Assembly: GCA_035939575.1 (NCBI GenBank)
Contig: DASZFS010000158.1
Coordinates: 112,518-176,517 of the forward strand
Direction of reading: 5' to 3'
Length of the DNA: 64,000 nucleotides
DNA from: DATKHR01 sp035939575
GTDB taxonomy: Bacteria; Acidobacteriota; Vicinamibacteria; Vicinamibacterales; CAVVIG01
Part shown: positions 16,189-24,556 of the stretch, in pieces
Numbering within the stretch: the first letter of the stretch is position 1
How the letters are laid out: every line of letters starts with the position of its first letter
Position numbers and translations under genes: made by a program
The notes under the pieces: generated by a model
Told to the model about the DNA's origin: nothing
The model's input: only the letters and a program-made list of their open reading frames with translations
The model's database searches: none

Positions 16189-17463
16189 TCATTCTAGACG
16201 AACGCCGACGGCCTTGGCCACATACGCGAGCGCGCGCCGCTCCTCCGGAGCCACGAGTGTGATCGCGTGGCCCACCTCATCCGCGCGTCCTGTACGCCCC
16301 ACGCGATGCACGTACGTCTCCGGCGAGTCGGGCACCTCGTAGTTGATGACCGTGTGGATCGCGTCGATGTCGAGGCCGCGCGCCGCGATATCGGTCGCGA
16401 CCAGCACCTTGTAGCGCCCGCTCTTGAATCCCTCGACGGCGACGCGGCGCTGATCCTGGCTGCGGTCCGCGTGCAGCGCGGTGCACTTGATTCCGGCGGC
16501 GGCGAGGCGGCGCGCGAGCCGGTCCGCCCCGATCTTCGTGCGGCTGAAGACGAGGACGGGGCCTTCGGGACGCCGCAGGTGCTCGATGAGCCAGTTGAGT
16601 TTTTCACCCGCCGGCAGCTGCTGGATGCGGTGGCTGATGCTCTTGGGCGGCGCGCTCCGCTGTCCGATCTGCACGTACTTCGCGCCGCGCGTGATTTCGA
16701 GCGCGTCCTTCACCACCTCGTTCGGCATGGTGGCCGAGAACAGGAGCGTCTGGCGTCCGGCCGATGACGGCGGCAGCGACGCGATGATACGGCGGACGTC
16801 GGGCCAGAAGCCCATGTCCATCATGCGGTCAGCCTCATCCAGGACGAGGAGCTCGATGCCGCTGAGGTCGGCGTTTTCCTGGCGCATGTGATCGATCAGG
16901 CGTCCAGGCGTCGCGACGATGATATCGACGCCCGCTTTGAGCGCGCGCTCCTGGGGGCCCATCTCCACGCCGCCGTAGACTGCGGCGCTCGTCGCGGTCG
17001 TGTGGTACGCCAGGCCGTGGATTTCGTCCTCGATCTGAACCGCCAGCTCACGCGTCGGCGCCAGCACGAGGACGCGGGACAGGCGCTGCGGGTCTTGTGT
17101 TGACGTCAAGAGCTTCTGCAGCATCGGGACGACGAACGCGGCGGTTTTGCCGGTGCCGGTTTCCGCGCACGCGATGAGATCGTCCCCCGCGAGGGCGAGC
17201 GGGATGACAGCGCTCTGGATGGGACGGGTCTCGACAAAGCCGAGATCGCGGATGCCCTCCTGCAGGCGGGCGTCCAGGCTCAGGGATGCGTAGGGGACGG
17301 GGGTCGCGTCGCACGGCGTCGGCTCGAGCGACGGTGCCGTGGACGGGGAGGATCGAACGGGCAACGGTTGCGGCGGTCCGCTCGCCCCTCTGCGCGAACC
17401 GCGGCGCGGTCGCCGGCGGGGGCCATGCGGGCTGTGACTTCGATCGGTTGTATTGGAGTTCAA
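16189..17463 (-). CDS. DEAD-box ATP-dependent RNA helicase (RhlE-like)
   Basis: 424 residues with the full motif set: Q motif near GFVETRPIQSAVIP, I AETGTGKT, Ia PTRELAVQIE, Ib TPGRLIDHM, II LDEADRM, III SATMP, then the second RecA domain with VLVFSRTKIGADRL, V TDIAARGLDIDAIHTVINYE and VI HRVGRTGRADEVG. The C-terminus stops soon after motif VI, so it is a minimal RhlE-type protein. The first 60 residues are Arg/Pro-rich and disordered, likely an RNA-binding tail. The frame begins with TTG, 13 bp after infA; the exact start is uncertain. Pairing with infA suggests a role in ribosome or mRNA remodelling. Confidence 0.92.
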   Translation of the reverse strand: MNSNTTDRSHSPHGPRRRPRRGSRRGASGPPQPLPVRSSPSTAPSLEPTPCDATPVPYASLSLDARLQEGIRDLGFVETRPIQSAVIPLALAGDDLIACAETGTGKTAAFVVPMLQKLLTSTQDPQRLSRVLVLAPTRELAVQIEDEIHGLAYHTTATSAAVYGGVEMGPQERALKAGVDIIVATPGRLIDHMRQENADLSGIELLVLDEADRMMDMGFWPDVRRIIASLPPSSAGRQTLLFSATMPNEVVKDALEITRGAKYVQIGQRSAPPKSISHRIQQLPAGEKLNWLIEHLRRPEGPVLVFSRTKIGADRLARRLAAAGIKCTALHADRSQDQRRVAVEGFKSGRYKVLVATDIAARGLDIDAIHTVINYEVPDSPETYVHRVGRTGRADEVGHAITLVAPEERRALAYVAKAVGVRLE

Positions 17464-17476
17464 ACTTGGTTTCTGG

Positions 17477-17695
17477 CTAGCGCGCCCGGAATGTGATGAT
17501 GCCCCGGACCGGATCGTACGGCGACACGCCGACGGTCACGCGATCCCCCGGTACCACCTTGATGCGGAAGCGGCGCATTCGGCCGCTGAGCTGGGCAAGT
17601 ACCTCGTGGCCGGCATCGCATTGCACGCGGTAGAGGCCGCCGCTGTGCACCGCCACGACGGTACCCTGCATATCGATGAGATCATCCTTGCTCAA
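17477..17695 (-). CDS. infA: Translation initiation factor IF-1
   Basis: 72 residues of S1/OB fold: MSKDDLIDMQGTVVAVHSGGLYRVQCDAGHEVLAQLSGRMRRFRIKVV in outline, then GDRVTVGVSPYDPVRGIITFR, matching bacterial IF-1, which occupies the 30S A site during initiation. Family length is normal. The start is TTG. A CATAAT -10 at 17730-17725 gives a leader of about 20 nt rich in AAGGA, so this gene is led, unlike many neighbours. First gene of an infA-helicase-small-protein operon. Confidence 0.95.
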   Translation of the reverse strand: MSKDDLIDMQGTVVAVHSGGLYRVQCDAGHEVLAQLSGRMRRFRIKVVPGDRVTVGVSPYDPVRGIITFRAR

Positions 17696-17724
17696 CTGCT
17701 AGCATTCCTTTCCTTCAAACAAAC

Positions 17725-17730
17725 ATTATG
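17725..17730 (-). promoter_or_regulatory. -10 hexamer CATAAT upstream of infA
   Basis: CATAAT read on the minus strand, followed by a purine-rich leader with AAGGA before the TTG start of infA. Confidence 0.45.
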
Positions 17731-17736
17731 CCATAA

Positions 17737-20262
17737 CTAGAGCAACCGCACAGCGTCCTCGACTTGCTTCGCCAGCGCTTCGTAGTTGTCTCCCGTCAGC
17801 CTCACGGGCGCGCCAAAGGCGACACGTACCGGGCCCCGTCGAGCCATCCGGGCCGACCGCGGCAGGACGCGATCGAGTCCGTCGATGCGCACGGGCACGA
17901 TCGGCACGGCCAAGCGGGTCCCGATCATCCCGATTCCGGGGCGGAAGCGATCGATCGACCCGTCGGTCGTGATCTTCCCCTCCGGGAAAATGAGGATCGA
18001 CAAGCGGTCTTCCAGCAGCTCGCCGATGTATCGCAGCGTCTGCCGCGCGCCGGCCTCACGCTGCGGCAGCGGGAACGCGTTGAAGAACAGCGCGGCGAGG
18101 TAGTAGTTGAGGCTGTTGACCGTCCGCGCGACAACGCCGTGCCCGTCTGGATGAAAATGAGCTTCGAAGAACTCCCTCGCCATGGCCGGCGCCACCCGGT
18201 ACCGCAGTCGCGCCGGGAGCGCCGCGAGGATGACGGGAGTGTCCATATGGCTCTGGTGGTTTGCCGCGAAGATGACCGGCCCGTCGATCGCGCTCAGCTG
18301 GTCGCGGCCTTCGACGCGCAGCGTGGCGAAGACGCGCGTGAGCGGCAGAATGCAGGTCGGCAGGCTCGCGCGGCGCACCGCGCGCGCTGCCCACGAACGG
18401 TTCCACCGCGGAAAGTCCATCGGCGCGGCTGGCGCGGCGTCGGCCGCTGACGCCCGCTCGACAAGCCCACGCAACTGTCGCAGGTCGCGCGCTTCGGCAA
18501 ACGCGCTCTCATCGATGCGCGTCTGGAACGCGTCTTCAAGCGCAACCATCAGCTCGACGCGATCCAGCGAGCTCAACCCCAGCTCCTCGATCGTCGTTCC
18601 CGGGCCGATATCGGTCCGTCCCGTGTATTTCCCCAGCAGCGCGGCCAGTTGATCGCCACCCTGCGGCGTGAGGCGCGGCCCCGACCCGGTGGCCAGCCAC
18701 TCCTTCATCGCGGCGCGTTTCAGCTTGCGCGTGCCTTCAGTGCGCGGGAGCTCGGGCTCCGGCCAGACGAGCGCGCGGCGGATTTTCTGGTGATCGTCGA
18801 GGCGCGCGTTCGCGTCGCGGATCACCGCGTCGGCGTCGGCGCCCGGCTCGAGGATCAGCACCGCGTGGACGCGCTCCTCGATCCCGATGGCCGCGCCGAC
18901 GACGGCGGCGTCTTTCACGCCGGCGATCTGGTGGAGCACCTTCTCGACGTCCTCGGGGAAGACGTTCAGGCCTTCCGGCGTGACGATCATCTCCTTCTTG
19001 CGCCCGCGGATGTACAGCTGACCGTCCGGCGCCATCTCGCCGACGTCTCCGGTGTGGAACCACCCGCCGTCGAACGCCCGGGAGGTCTCCTCGTCGGCGT
19101 TGAAGTAGCCTCTCGTGACGTTCTCGCCGCGCACCAGAATCTCGCCATCAGCGGCGATCTTGATGTCGACGCCGTCAATGGCCTTGCCGACGGATCCCTT
19201 CTTCATCGAGAACGGGTGGTTCAGGCTGACGATGGGGGCGGTCTCGGTCAGGCCGTACCCCTGGACGACGGCGAAGCCAAGCTCGCCCCAGAACTGTTCC
19301 AGTTCGGCGTCCAGCGCGGCGGCGCCAACGACGAACGCCCAACATTTCAGGCCGAACAGGCGGTGGATGCGGCGATAGCGCCACCAGCGGCGCATGACAT
19401 GCCCGCCGCGGTCCGCCCCGTCATGGGAGCCGGCCGCCGCACGGAGCACCTGCTCGCGCAGCAGGTGGTCGCGGAGCACGTGGTCGCGGAGCACGTCCAG
19501 GATTTTCGGCACCGACACCAGCACCGAGACGCGCCGCTTCCTGATCTGCGCGACGATCTCCGCCGGGTTGTAGCCGCGCATGAAGATCACCTCGCCCGCC
19601 AGCATGGGAGGGATGAACGTCGCCATGGCCTGGCCGAACATGTGGCTCAGGGGCAGGAGATTCAGGAAGCGCAGCGGCGAGAATGGCGCGGCCCACTTCC
19701 TGTACTTCCCGATCTCGCGCTCGATGGGGACGATGTTCGCCAGCACGTTGCGATGCGTAATGACGACGCCCTTGGGCTCTGCCGTCGCGCCCGACGTGAA
19801 AATGATCTCGGCGACATCGTCGGCGGCGTGGATCACGGGGGGGGCGTGGCCGTCGCGCCACTCGAGCTCGTGCAGCTTCCAGATCGGCGCGTCGATGCTC
19901 ACCTGCGCCGGGTCGAGCGGCGGCACGTCCTGGCCGAGCAGGACGAGCCTGGCGCGCACGATGCGGCTGACGCGCGCCAGGAAGCCGGGGGAGGCACGGT
20001 AGTCGATCGGCACGACCACGACCCCCAGGAGCAGGCAGCCCCAGAAGGCGACGATCCATTCAGGGCGGTTCTCGCTCCAGAACACGACGGCGTCGCCCTG
20101 GCGGAGGCCGAGGCGATGCAGACGCTCGGCGAAACCGCGCGCGGCCTGGCCGACTTCCGCGTACGAATGGCAGCGGCTCCGGAAGCCGTCGTCGTGGACG
20201 AGAAACGACCCGCGCGCATGCGAGAGATCGTGGAAAAAGTCAATGAGCGTGGCGCGGGGCAC
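17737..20262 (-). CDS. Acyl-AMP ligase - acyl carrier - 1-acylglycerol-3-phosphate acyltransferase fusion
   Basis: 841 residues from a GTG at 20262; the longer frame to 20433 would overlap the divergent epimerase gene. Domains: AMP-binding ligase (IIFTSGATAEPKGVVITHRN, VQGYGLTETAPIVSLNHP, GWFHTGDVGEMAPDGQLYIRG, with the catalytic Lys region GTRKLKRAAMKEW), a short phosphopantetheine carrier domain (EELGLSSLDRVELM) and a PlsC acyltransferase with HxxxxD at His669 (ANHQSHMD) and FPEGKITTDG. Such fusions activate a fatty acid, load it on the carrier and transfer it to a lysolipid. The ligase domain contains a 15-bp repeat insertion (HVLRDHLLREQVLR). Cytoplasmic or membrane-associated. Confidence 0.87.
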   Translation of the reverse strand: MPRATLIDFFHDLSHARGSFLVHDDGFRSRCHSYAEVGQAARGFAERLHRLGLRQGDAVVFWSENRPEWIVAFWGCLLLGVVVVPIDYRASPGFLARVSRIVRARLVLLGQDVPPLDPAQVSIDAPIWKLHELEWRDGHAPPVIHAADDVAEIIFTSGATAEPKGVVITHRNVLANIVPIEREIGKYRKWAAPFSPLRFLNLLPLSHMFGQAMATFIPPMLAGEVIFMRGYNPAEIVAQIRKRRVSVLVSVPKILDVLRDHVLRDHLLREQVLRAAAGSHDGADRGGHVMRRWWRYRRIHRLFGLKCWAFVVGAAALDAELEQFWGELGFAVVQGYGLTETAPIVSLNHPFSMKKGSVGKAIDGVDIKIAADGEILVRGENVTRGYFNADEETSRAFDGGWFHTGDVGEMAPDGQLYIRGRKKEMIVTPEGLNVFPEDVEKVLHQIAGVKDAAVVGAAIGIEERVHAVLILEPGADADAVIRDANARLDDHQKIRRALVWPEPELPRTEGTRKLKRAAMKEWLATGSGPRLTPQGGDQLAALLGKYTGRTDIGPGTTIEELGLSSLDRVELMVALEDAFQTRIDESAFAEARDLRQLRGLVERASAADAAPAAPMDFPRWNRSWAARAVRRASLPTCILPLTRVFATLRVEGRDQLSAIDGPVIFAANHQSHMDTPVILAALPARLRYRVAPAMAREFFEAHFHPDGHGVVARTVNSLNYYLAALFFNAFPLPQREAGARQTLRYIGELLEDRLSILIFPEGKITTDGSIDRFRPGIGMIGTRLAVPIVPVRIDGLDRVLPRSARMARRGPVRVAFGAPVRLTGDNYEALAKQVEDAVRLL
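19444..19497 (-). repeat. 15-bp imperfect tandem repeat inside the AMP-ligase domain
   Basis: Units related to GTGCTCCGCGACCAC, read on the minus strand, encode VLRDHVLRDHLLREQVLR, an insertion in the ligase domain before HVMRRWWRYRRIHRLFG. Confidence 0.75.
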
Positions 20263-20270
20263 GACTGAAC

Positions 20271-20276
20271 TATGAT
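20271..20276 (+). promoter_or_regulatory. -10 region TATGAT/TATCAT shared by divergent genes
   Basis: The sequence TATGATATAC is near-symmetrical: TATGAT reads toward the epimerase (ATG 12 bases after the hexamer) and TATCAT on the other strand toward the AMP-ligase fusion (GTG nine bases after). Both transcripts would have very short or no leaders. Confidence 0.4.
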
Positions 20277-20287
20277 ATACGGCCGCG

Positions 20288-21211
20288 ATGCGAATCTTTC
20301 TGACGGGCGCGACTGGATACCTCGGCGCACCAGTGCTCGATGCGTTGGTGCGTGGCGGACACGAGGTCACCGCGCTCGTGCGGAACAGCGAGAAGGCCCG
20401 GCGTGTCGCGGCCCGCGGCGCGCATCCGGTCATCGGCGATCTCGCGGACCCCGAGTCGTATCGCGCCAGCGCCGACGGCCAGGACGGCTATGTGCACACG
20501 GCGTACGACGCGCGATCGGGGCGTGGTCCGGCGATCGACCGCGGCGTGCTCGAAACCCTGCTCGCGGCGGCCAGACGTCCCCGCACCGCGGGCGCCCAGT
20601 CGCCCACCAAGCGGTTCGTCATCTACACGTCGGGCGTCTGGGTGCTCGGACGATCGCCCGAGCCCGCGGCCGAGGACGCGCCGATCAACCCGGTGAATCA
20701 CGTGTCCTGGCGTCCCGATCACGAGCAGCTCGTGCTGACGGCCAACAGCGAGCATCTCCGGAGCATCGTTGTGCGGCCGGGCGTTGTCTACGGCGGCGGC
20801 AGCGGCATTGTCGCCGACCTCTTCAAGTCTGCGAGCAACGGGCTCGTGCGCGTGGTCGGCGACGGCAACAACCACTGGCCGCTCGTCTACGATCGCGATC
20901 TGGCGGATCTCTACGCGCGGCTGTCGGGCCGCGAGGATACCGCCGGGATCTACCATGCGAACGACGAAGGCGACGAGCGGGTCAACGAGATCGTCAACGC
21001 CATCAAGCCCTACCTGCCGGTGAAGCCGGACGTCCGCCACGTGCCGCTCGAAGAAGCGCGAAGCAAGATGGGCACGTACGCCGAGGCGCTGGCGCTGGAC
21101 CAGCTGGTACGCAGCCCGCGTGCCCGGGCGCTCGGCTGGACGCCAACGCTGCATTCGGTTGCGGGCAACGCGGCGCGCCTGCTCGAGGAGTGGCGCGCGG
21201 CGCAGAATTGA
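20288..21211 (+). CDS. NAD(P)-dependent epimerase/dehydratase family protein
   Basis: A 307-residue extended-SDR protein: nucleotide-binding MRIFLTGATGYLGAPVLDAL at the N-terminus, RGAHPVIGDLADPESY, VIYTSGVWVLG, IVVRPGVVYGGGSG and a C-terminal substrate part. The usual catalytic YxxxK is not clear: after the TSG serine the expected position reads HVSWRPDHEQLV, so it may be an atypical or NmrA-like member, perhaps a binding or sensory protein. Its ATG is a few bases after a putative -10. Ends 38 bp before the convergent clpP, with a perfect palindrome between. Confidence 0.8.
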   Translation: MRIFLTGATGYLGAPVLDALVRGGHEVTALVRNSEKARRVAARGAHPVIGDLADPESYRASADGQDGYVHTAYDARSGRGPAIDRGVLETLLAAARRPRTAGAQSPTKRFVIYTSGVWVLGRSPEPAAEDAPINPVNHVSWRPDHEQLVLTANSEHLRSIVVRPGVVYGGGSGIVADLFKSASNGLVRVVGDGNNHWPLVYDRDLADLYARLSGREDTAGIYHANDEGDERVNEIVNAIKPYLPVKPDVRHVPLEEARSKMGTYAEALALDQLVRSPRARALGWTPTLHSVAGNAARLLEEWRAAQN

Positions 21212-21223
21212 CGTCTCAAGAGC

Positions 21224-21246
21224 GTGAGTTGTGACTCACAACTCAC
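21224..21246. repeat. 23-bp perfect palindrome between convergent genes
   Basis: Arms GTGAGTTGTGA and TCACAACTCAC are exact reverse complements around one central base. There is no T-tract, so it is not a classical intrinsic terminator. It overlaps a low-complexity run of ACTCAC-like words. It may act as a bidirectional transcription end or protein site. Confidence 0.75.
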
Positions 21247-21249
21247 CAC

Positions 21250-21978
21250 TCATGACTTCATTTCCATGTCCAGGCGCGCTGCCTCGGCCTCGCGCGGGGC
21301 GGCGCCGGCTGACGGCACTGACGGCATCTCGATGACGGCCGCCGGTTCGCCACGGTCGGCGCTCGCTGGCTTCGGCTCGACCAGCTCGCCCGCGACCACG
21401 GCGTCGATGAGGCCGTACTCGCGCGCGCTCCCGGCGTCGAGGTAGAAGTCCGTGCGCTTCGTGTCCTTGATGATCTGGCGCAGCGGCTTTCCCGACCGCA
21501 ACGACAGGATCTTGTAGATCTGATCCTGCATCTGCTTCAGTCGCTCGAGGTGTTGCGCCGCCGCGCTCGTCGACTGCCAGCCGGCCCACTTGGCCGGCTC
21601 GTGGATCATGATCCACGAGTGGGGGAACGCGAGCCGCCTTCCGTCGCTTGCTGCCTGCAGGACGACCGATCCCATCGAGTACGCCATCCCCTGGACGATG
21701 ATCGTGACCTCGATACCCCGGCTGATGATGTGCCGGATCGCGTCGTGGAGGGCGAGGCCGTCGGTGACGTTGCCGCCGGCGCTGTTGATGTACAAGGTGA
21801 TTGGACGGTTGCCGTCGGCGGCCAGCTCGCGCAGACGCTCGATGCAGCTGCGTGCAGTGTCCTTTTCGATGTCGCCGATCAGGTAGACGTCGCGCAGCCT
21901 GTCCCCCGCCTCTTTGCGCAGTTGGGCGCGAACGGCGTCTACGAGCTCGGCGATCATGCGGTCGCTCAGCTCTCCCAT
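21250..21978 (-). CDS. ClpP-like serine protease subunit
   Basis: 242 residues, crotonase-like ClpP fold. LYINSAGGNVTDGLALHD, GMAYSMGSVVLQAA with nucleophile Ser101, PHSWIMIHEP with His126, and KDTKRTDFYLDAGSAREYGLID with probable Asp177 complete the triad, with one extra residue near the Asp compared with E. coli ClpP. The last 45 residues (Ala/Glu/Pro-rich) extend beyond the usual end. It lies away from any clpX and differs from housekeeping ClpP (MAYS rather than MAAS), so it may be a second, specialised paralogue. ATG with GATAAT ending eight bases upstream and no SD. Confidence 0.87.
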   Translation of the reverse strand: MGELSDRMIAELVDAVRAQLRKEAGDRLRDVYLIGDIEKDTARSCIERLRELAADGNRPITLYINSAGGNVTDGLALHDAIRHIISRGIEVTIIVQGMAYSMGSVVLQAASDGRRLAFPHSWIMIHEPAKWAGWQSTSAAAQHLERLKQMQDQIYKILSLRSGKPLRQIIKDTKRTDFYLDAGSAREYGLIDAVVAGELVEPKPASADRGEPAAVIEMPSVPSAGAAPREAEAARLDMEMKS

Positions 21979-22012
21979 GGCCGTCCATTATCGCACCGTG
22001 GAGAATGCCGCG

Positions 22013-22243
22013 TCAGTCGCCGAATCGCTCCACGTCCTCATCCGCCGCGCCGGGCAGAAGATCGAAGAACGCATCGAGGCTGCGGTCGAGCGCGCGGCGG
22101 AGCTGCGGGATGGTCCCATCGAATGTATGCAGCGTCAGGCCGGCGGACGACCCGTCGGTCAGCGTGAGCGTCGCCTCTTCCACGCCCTTCAGCGTGCCTT
22201 CAGGAATGAGTCGCACGCCGTAGACGAGTGTGTAACGAGCCAT
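22013..22243 (-). CDS. Small hypothetical protein (76 aa)
   Basis: MARYTLVYGVRLIPEGTLKG opens a beta-rich segment (EEATLTLTDGSSAGLTLHTFDG), followed by helices TIPQLRRALDRSLDAFFDLL and an acidic tail. No TM, signal peptide or known motif. Coding is supported by good hydrophobic periodicity and a TACAAT -10 hexamer exactly six bases before the ATG with no SD, the same arrangement as several other genes here. Lies between clpP and cca, same strand. Function unknown. Confidence 0.65.
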   Translation of the reverse strand: MARYTLVYGVRLIPEGTLKGVEEATLTLTDGSSAGLTLHTFDGTIPQLRRALDRSLDAFFDLLPGAADEDVERFGD

Positions 22244-22249
22244 GCGGCG

Positions 22250-22255
22250 ATTGTA
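22250..22255 (-). promoter_or_regulatory. -10 hexamer TACAAT, probable leaderless start
   Basis: TACAAT (minus strand), six bases (CGCCGC), then the ATG of the 76-residue protein. The spacing places the transcription start at the A of ATG. No recognisable -35. Confidence 0.5.
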
Positions 22256-22284
22256 CAGGTCAGGCCGCCTCTCCGGGCGCCGGG

Positions 22285-23649
22285 TCAGACGTCGCCGCCG
22301 ACGAGCCGCCGCGCGCGCTCGATCGCGGCGTCCAGCGTCGCAATCGTGCCGTCCAGCTGCTGCTCGTAAACCGCCTTCAGAATTTCGCCGACGCGCGGGC
22401 CCGGCCTGACCCCGAGCGCAAGAAGGTGGCGTCCGAGCAGGAGTGGATCCGGGGGACCCTTGTGAGCGCCGATCGAACGGGCGCGATCGAGAAACCAGTC
22501 CATCGCGGTGCAGTCGAACACGCCCGGCTGACGACCCTCACAGTCCGACTTCGCCAGCCGCGCGAGCAGCTCGAGGTCCACCTTCTGCGCCAGGCGTCTG
22601 AAGGCGCCGTCCCCGACCTCGTCGCGGACCTTGTACCACATGCCCGGCTTGAGGTGCTGCGCGGTGATGCCGAGCACCTGTCTGCGCACGTCGTAACCGT
22701 CAATCGAGTGGACGTTGAGGCGATCGAGAAACGCCGCAGCGGGTGGGACACCCTGCTCCTCGTGGTCGATCGATCGGATACGGCCGTCGAGGAACGCGGT
22801 CGTGGCGGGCTTGCCGAGATCGTGGCAGACCGCGCCGAGCAGGACGGCAAGCTGTTGCGGTCGCGGCAGGTCGTCCACGCGCGTTCGAGCCCGGTCGATC
22901 ACCTGGAGCGTGTGGATCCACACGTCCCCTTCGGGATGCCATTCCGGTTCCTGCGGGCAACCGGCGAGCGCGTCCAGTTCTGGAAACAGCTTCTCCACGA
23001 CCCCCAGATCGCGCAGCAGCTGCCAGCCAATCGAAGGGCGCGGCGCGCCAAGGAGCTTCTCGATCTCGCCCCAGATGCGCTCGGGCGGCAGGTCGTCGAG
23101 CGCAACGGCGCGGCACAGCGCGCGCGTGCGATCGTCGATCTCGAATTCGAGCCTGGCCGCGAACTGCGCGGCTCGGAGCACGCGCAGGCTGTCGTCCCCG
23201 AACCGATCGGCGTCGACGACGCGGATGATCCGGCGCTCGATGTCCGCGCGGCCGCCGAAGGGATCGAGATACGTGTCGGTCAGTGGATCCCAGGAGATCG
23301 TGTTGATGGTGAAGTCGCGGCGCCGCGCGGCCTCCTCGATCGTCATCCACGGATCGCCGGTGACCTCGAACCCGCGGTGTCCACGCCCCGATTTCGACTC
23401 GCGCCGCGGGAGCGACACGTCGACGCCGCCCACCTTGTAGACCTGAAAGCTCTCGCCGACGCGCTCCACGCGGCCAACCGTCTCGAGAATGGGGCGCAGG
23501 CTGTCCTCGGGCACGCCGAATACTTCGACGTCGACGTCCTTCGACACGCGGCCCATCAACCGGTCGCGCGTCCACCCCCCGACGATGAGCGCGCGTCCGC
23601 CGGCGTCGTGGACGGCGAGGGCGATTCCGCGGGCGGCCTCGAGAGACAT
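22285..23649 (-). CDS. cca: tRNA nucleotidyltransferase (CCA-adding enzyme / poly(A) polymerase family) with HD domain
   Basis: 454 residues from an ATG at 23649 (MSLEAARGIALAV). The nucleotidyltransferase head has ALIVGGWTRDRLMG and KDVDVEVFG with the DxD metal site, then RRRDFTINTISWDP, DSLRVLRAAQFAARLEFEID and LDDLPPERIWGEIEKLL, all conserved in class II CCA-adding enzymes. An HD-type phosphohydrolase block (LLGAVCHDLGKPATT, DHEEQG) follows, as in E. coli Cca, which also trims 2',3'-cyclic phosphates. The longer frame start at 23721 would overlap the SDR gene. It repairs or builds the tRNA 3' end; the tRNA-Arg at 47513 already encodes CCA. Confidence 0.92.
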   Translation of the reverse strand: MSLEAARGIALAVHDAGGRALIVGGWTRDRLMGRVSKDVDVEVFGVPEDSLRPILETVGRVERVGESFQVYKVGGVDVSLPRRESKSGRGHRGFEVTGDPWMTIEEAARRRDFTINTISWDPLTDTYLDPFGGRADIERRIIRVVDADRFGDDSLRVLRAAQFAARLEFEIDDRTRALCRAVALDDLPPERIWGEIEKLLGAPRPSIGWQLLRDLGVVEKLFPELDALAGCPQEPEWHPEGDVWIHTLQVIDRARTRVDDLPRPQQLAVLLGAVCHDLGKPATTAFLDGRIRSIDHEEQGVPPAAAFLDRLNVHSIDGYDVRRQVLGITAQHLKPGMWYKVRDEVGDGAFRRLAQKVDLELLARLAKSDCEGRQPGVFDCTAMDWFLDRARSIGAHKGPPDPLLLGRHLLALGVRPGPRVGEILKAVYEQQLDGTIATLDAAIERARRLVGGDV

Positions 23650-23668
23650 GGGTTCGGCGAGCTTCGCG

Positions 23669-24466
23669 CTACGGCGCCAGTGGCGGCCGGATCGGTCTGC
23701 GGCCGAACCGTTTGACCACACGATCGGTCAGCCCGGGCGCGAACGCGTTCAACCACACCAGCGCGCGAGATCGGACGTAGGGGAAGACTTCGGCCACCGG
23801 ATGCTCGATGGCCCGCGCGATGGCGTCGGCGACGACGATCGCGTCCTGTCGGGGGCCGCGCGCGCGCGTCACTGTGGTGCCTGTTTCGCGCGACATGACA
23901 TCGAAGAATTCGGTCTCGGTCGACACGGGGTACACGACGGTGACGTGGATCGGGGAACCAGCGACCTCCGCGCGCAGGCACTCCGCCATCCCGACTTGCG
24001 CGAACTTGGTCGCGGAGTATGCGCCCATGTAGGGCACGCCACGCTTGCCGACGATTGACGAGACGACGATCACGTGGCCCGCCCCCTGGCGGCGGAACAC
24101 CGTCAGCGCGGCGCGTGCGGCGTGGAACGTCCCCATGTAGTTGATGTCCATCAGATCGCGCATCTGCTCCGGTGAGACATCGTCGATCGCCCCGGCGATG
24201 CCGTAGCCGGCATTGCACATCATCACGTCAAGCCGACCGAATCGCTCGACCGCTTCGGCCACCAGGCGATCCATGTCAGCTGCCCGTCTGACGTCGGCGA
24301 CGACCGCGTGGACGTCACCGCCTGCGGCGCGGATCGCTTCCGCGGCCGCGTCGAGCCTGTCCCGGCGGCGCGCGCACACGACCAGCCGCGCGTGGTCGCG
24401 CGCGAGACGCATGGCGGTCGCGCGGCCGATGCCCGCCGATGCGCCGGTTATGGCGACTACACGCAT
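23669..24466 (-). CDS. Short-chain dehydrogenase/reductase
   Basis: 265-residue classical SDR with N-terminal TGASAGIGRATAMRLARD (TGxxxGIG), CARRRDRLD, MMCNAGYG, the catalytic Ser in VVSSIVGKRG and YSATK (YxxxK). The C-terminal helix region (EHPVAEVFPYVRSRALVWLN) resembles SDRs acting on lipids or hydrophobic alcohols, but the substrate is unknown. ATG at 24466 is chosen; a GTG at 24490 sits immediately after AAGGGG, too close for that SD. Lies 19 bp upstream of cca on the same strand. Confidence 0.88.
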   Translation of the reverse strand: MRVVAITGASAGIGRATAMRLARDHARLVVCARRRDRLDAAAEAIRAAGGDVHAVVADVRRAADMDRLVAEAVERFGRLDVMMCNAGYGIAGAIDDVSPEQMRDLMDINYMGTFHAARAALTVFRRQGAGHVIVVSSIVGKRGVPYMGAYSATKFAQVGMAECLRAEVAGSPIHVTVVYPVSTETEFFDVMSRETGTTVTRARGPRQDAIVVADAIARAIEHPVAEVFPYVRSRALVWLNAFAPGLTDRVVKRFGRRPIRPPLAP

Positions 24467-24556
24467 GCCGTTCAGCTTACCAAGTCTCACCCCCTTTCAA
24501 GTCGACTGTTGACACTTGACCGTTGACGCGTGACCGATGAGACTCGACAGTTGCCC

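Noticed and set aside
18649..20268. 539-codon plus-strand frame opposite the AMP-ligase fusion
   Set aside because: Antisense shadow with no recognisable domain.
22228..23715. 495-codon plus-strand frame opposite cca
   Set aside because: Shadow of the CCA-adding enzyme gene; no motif or start signal.
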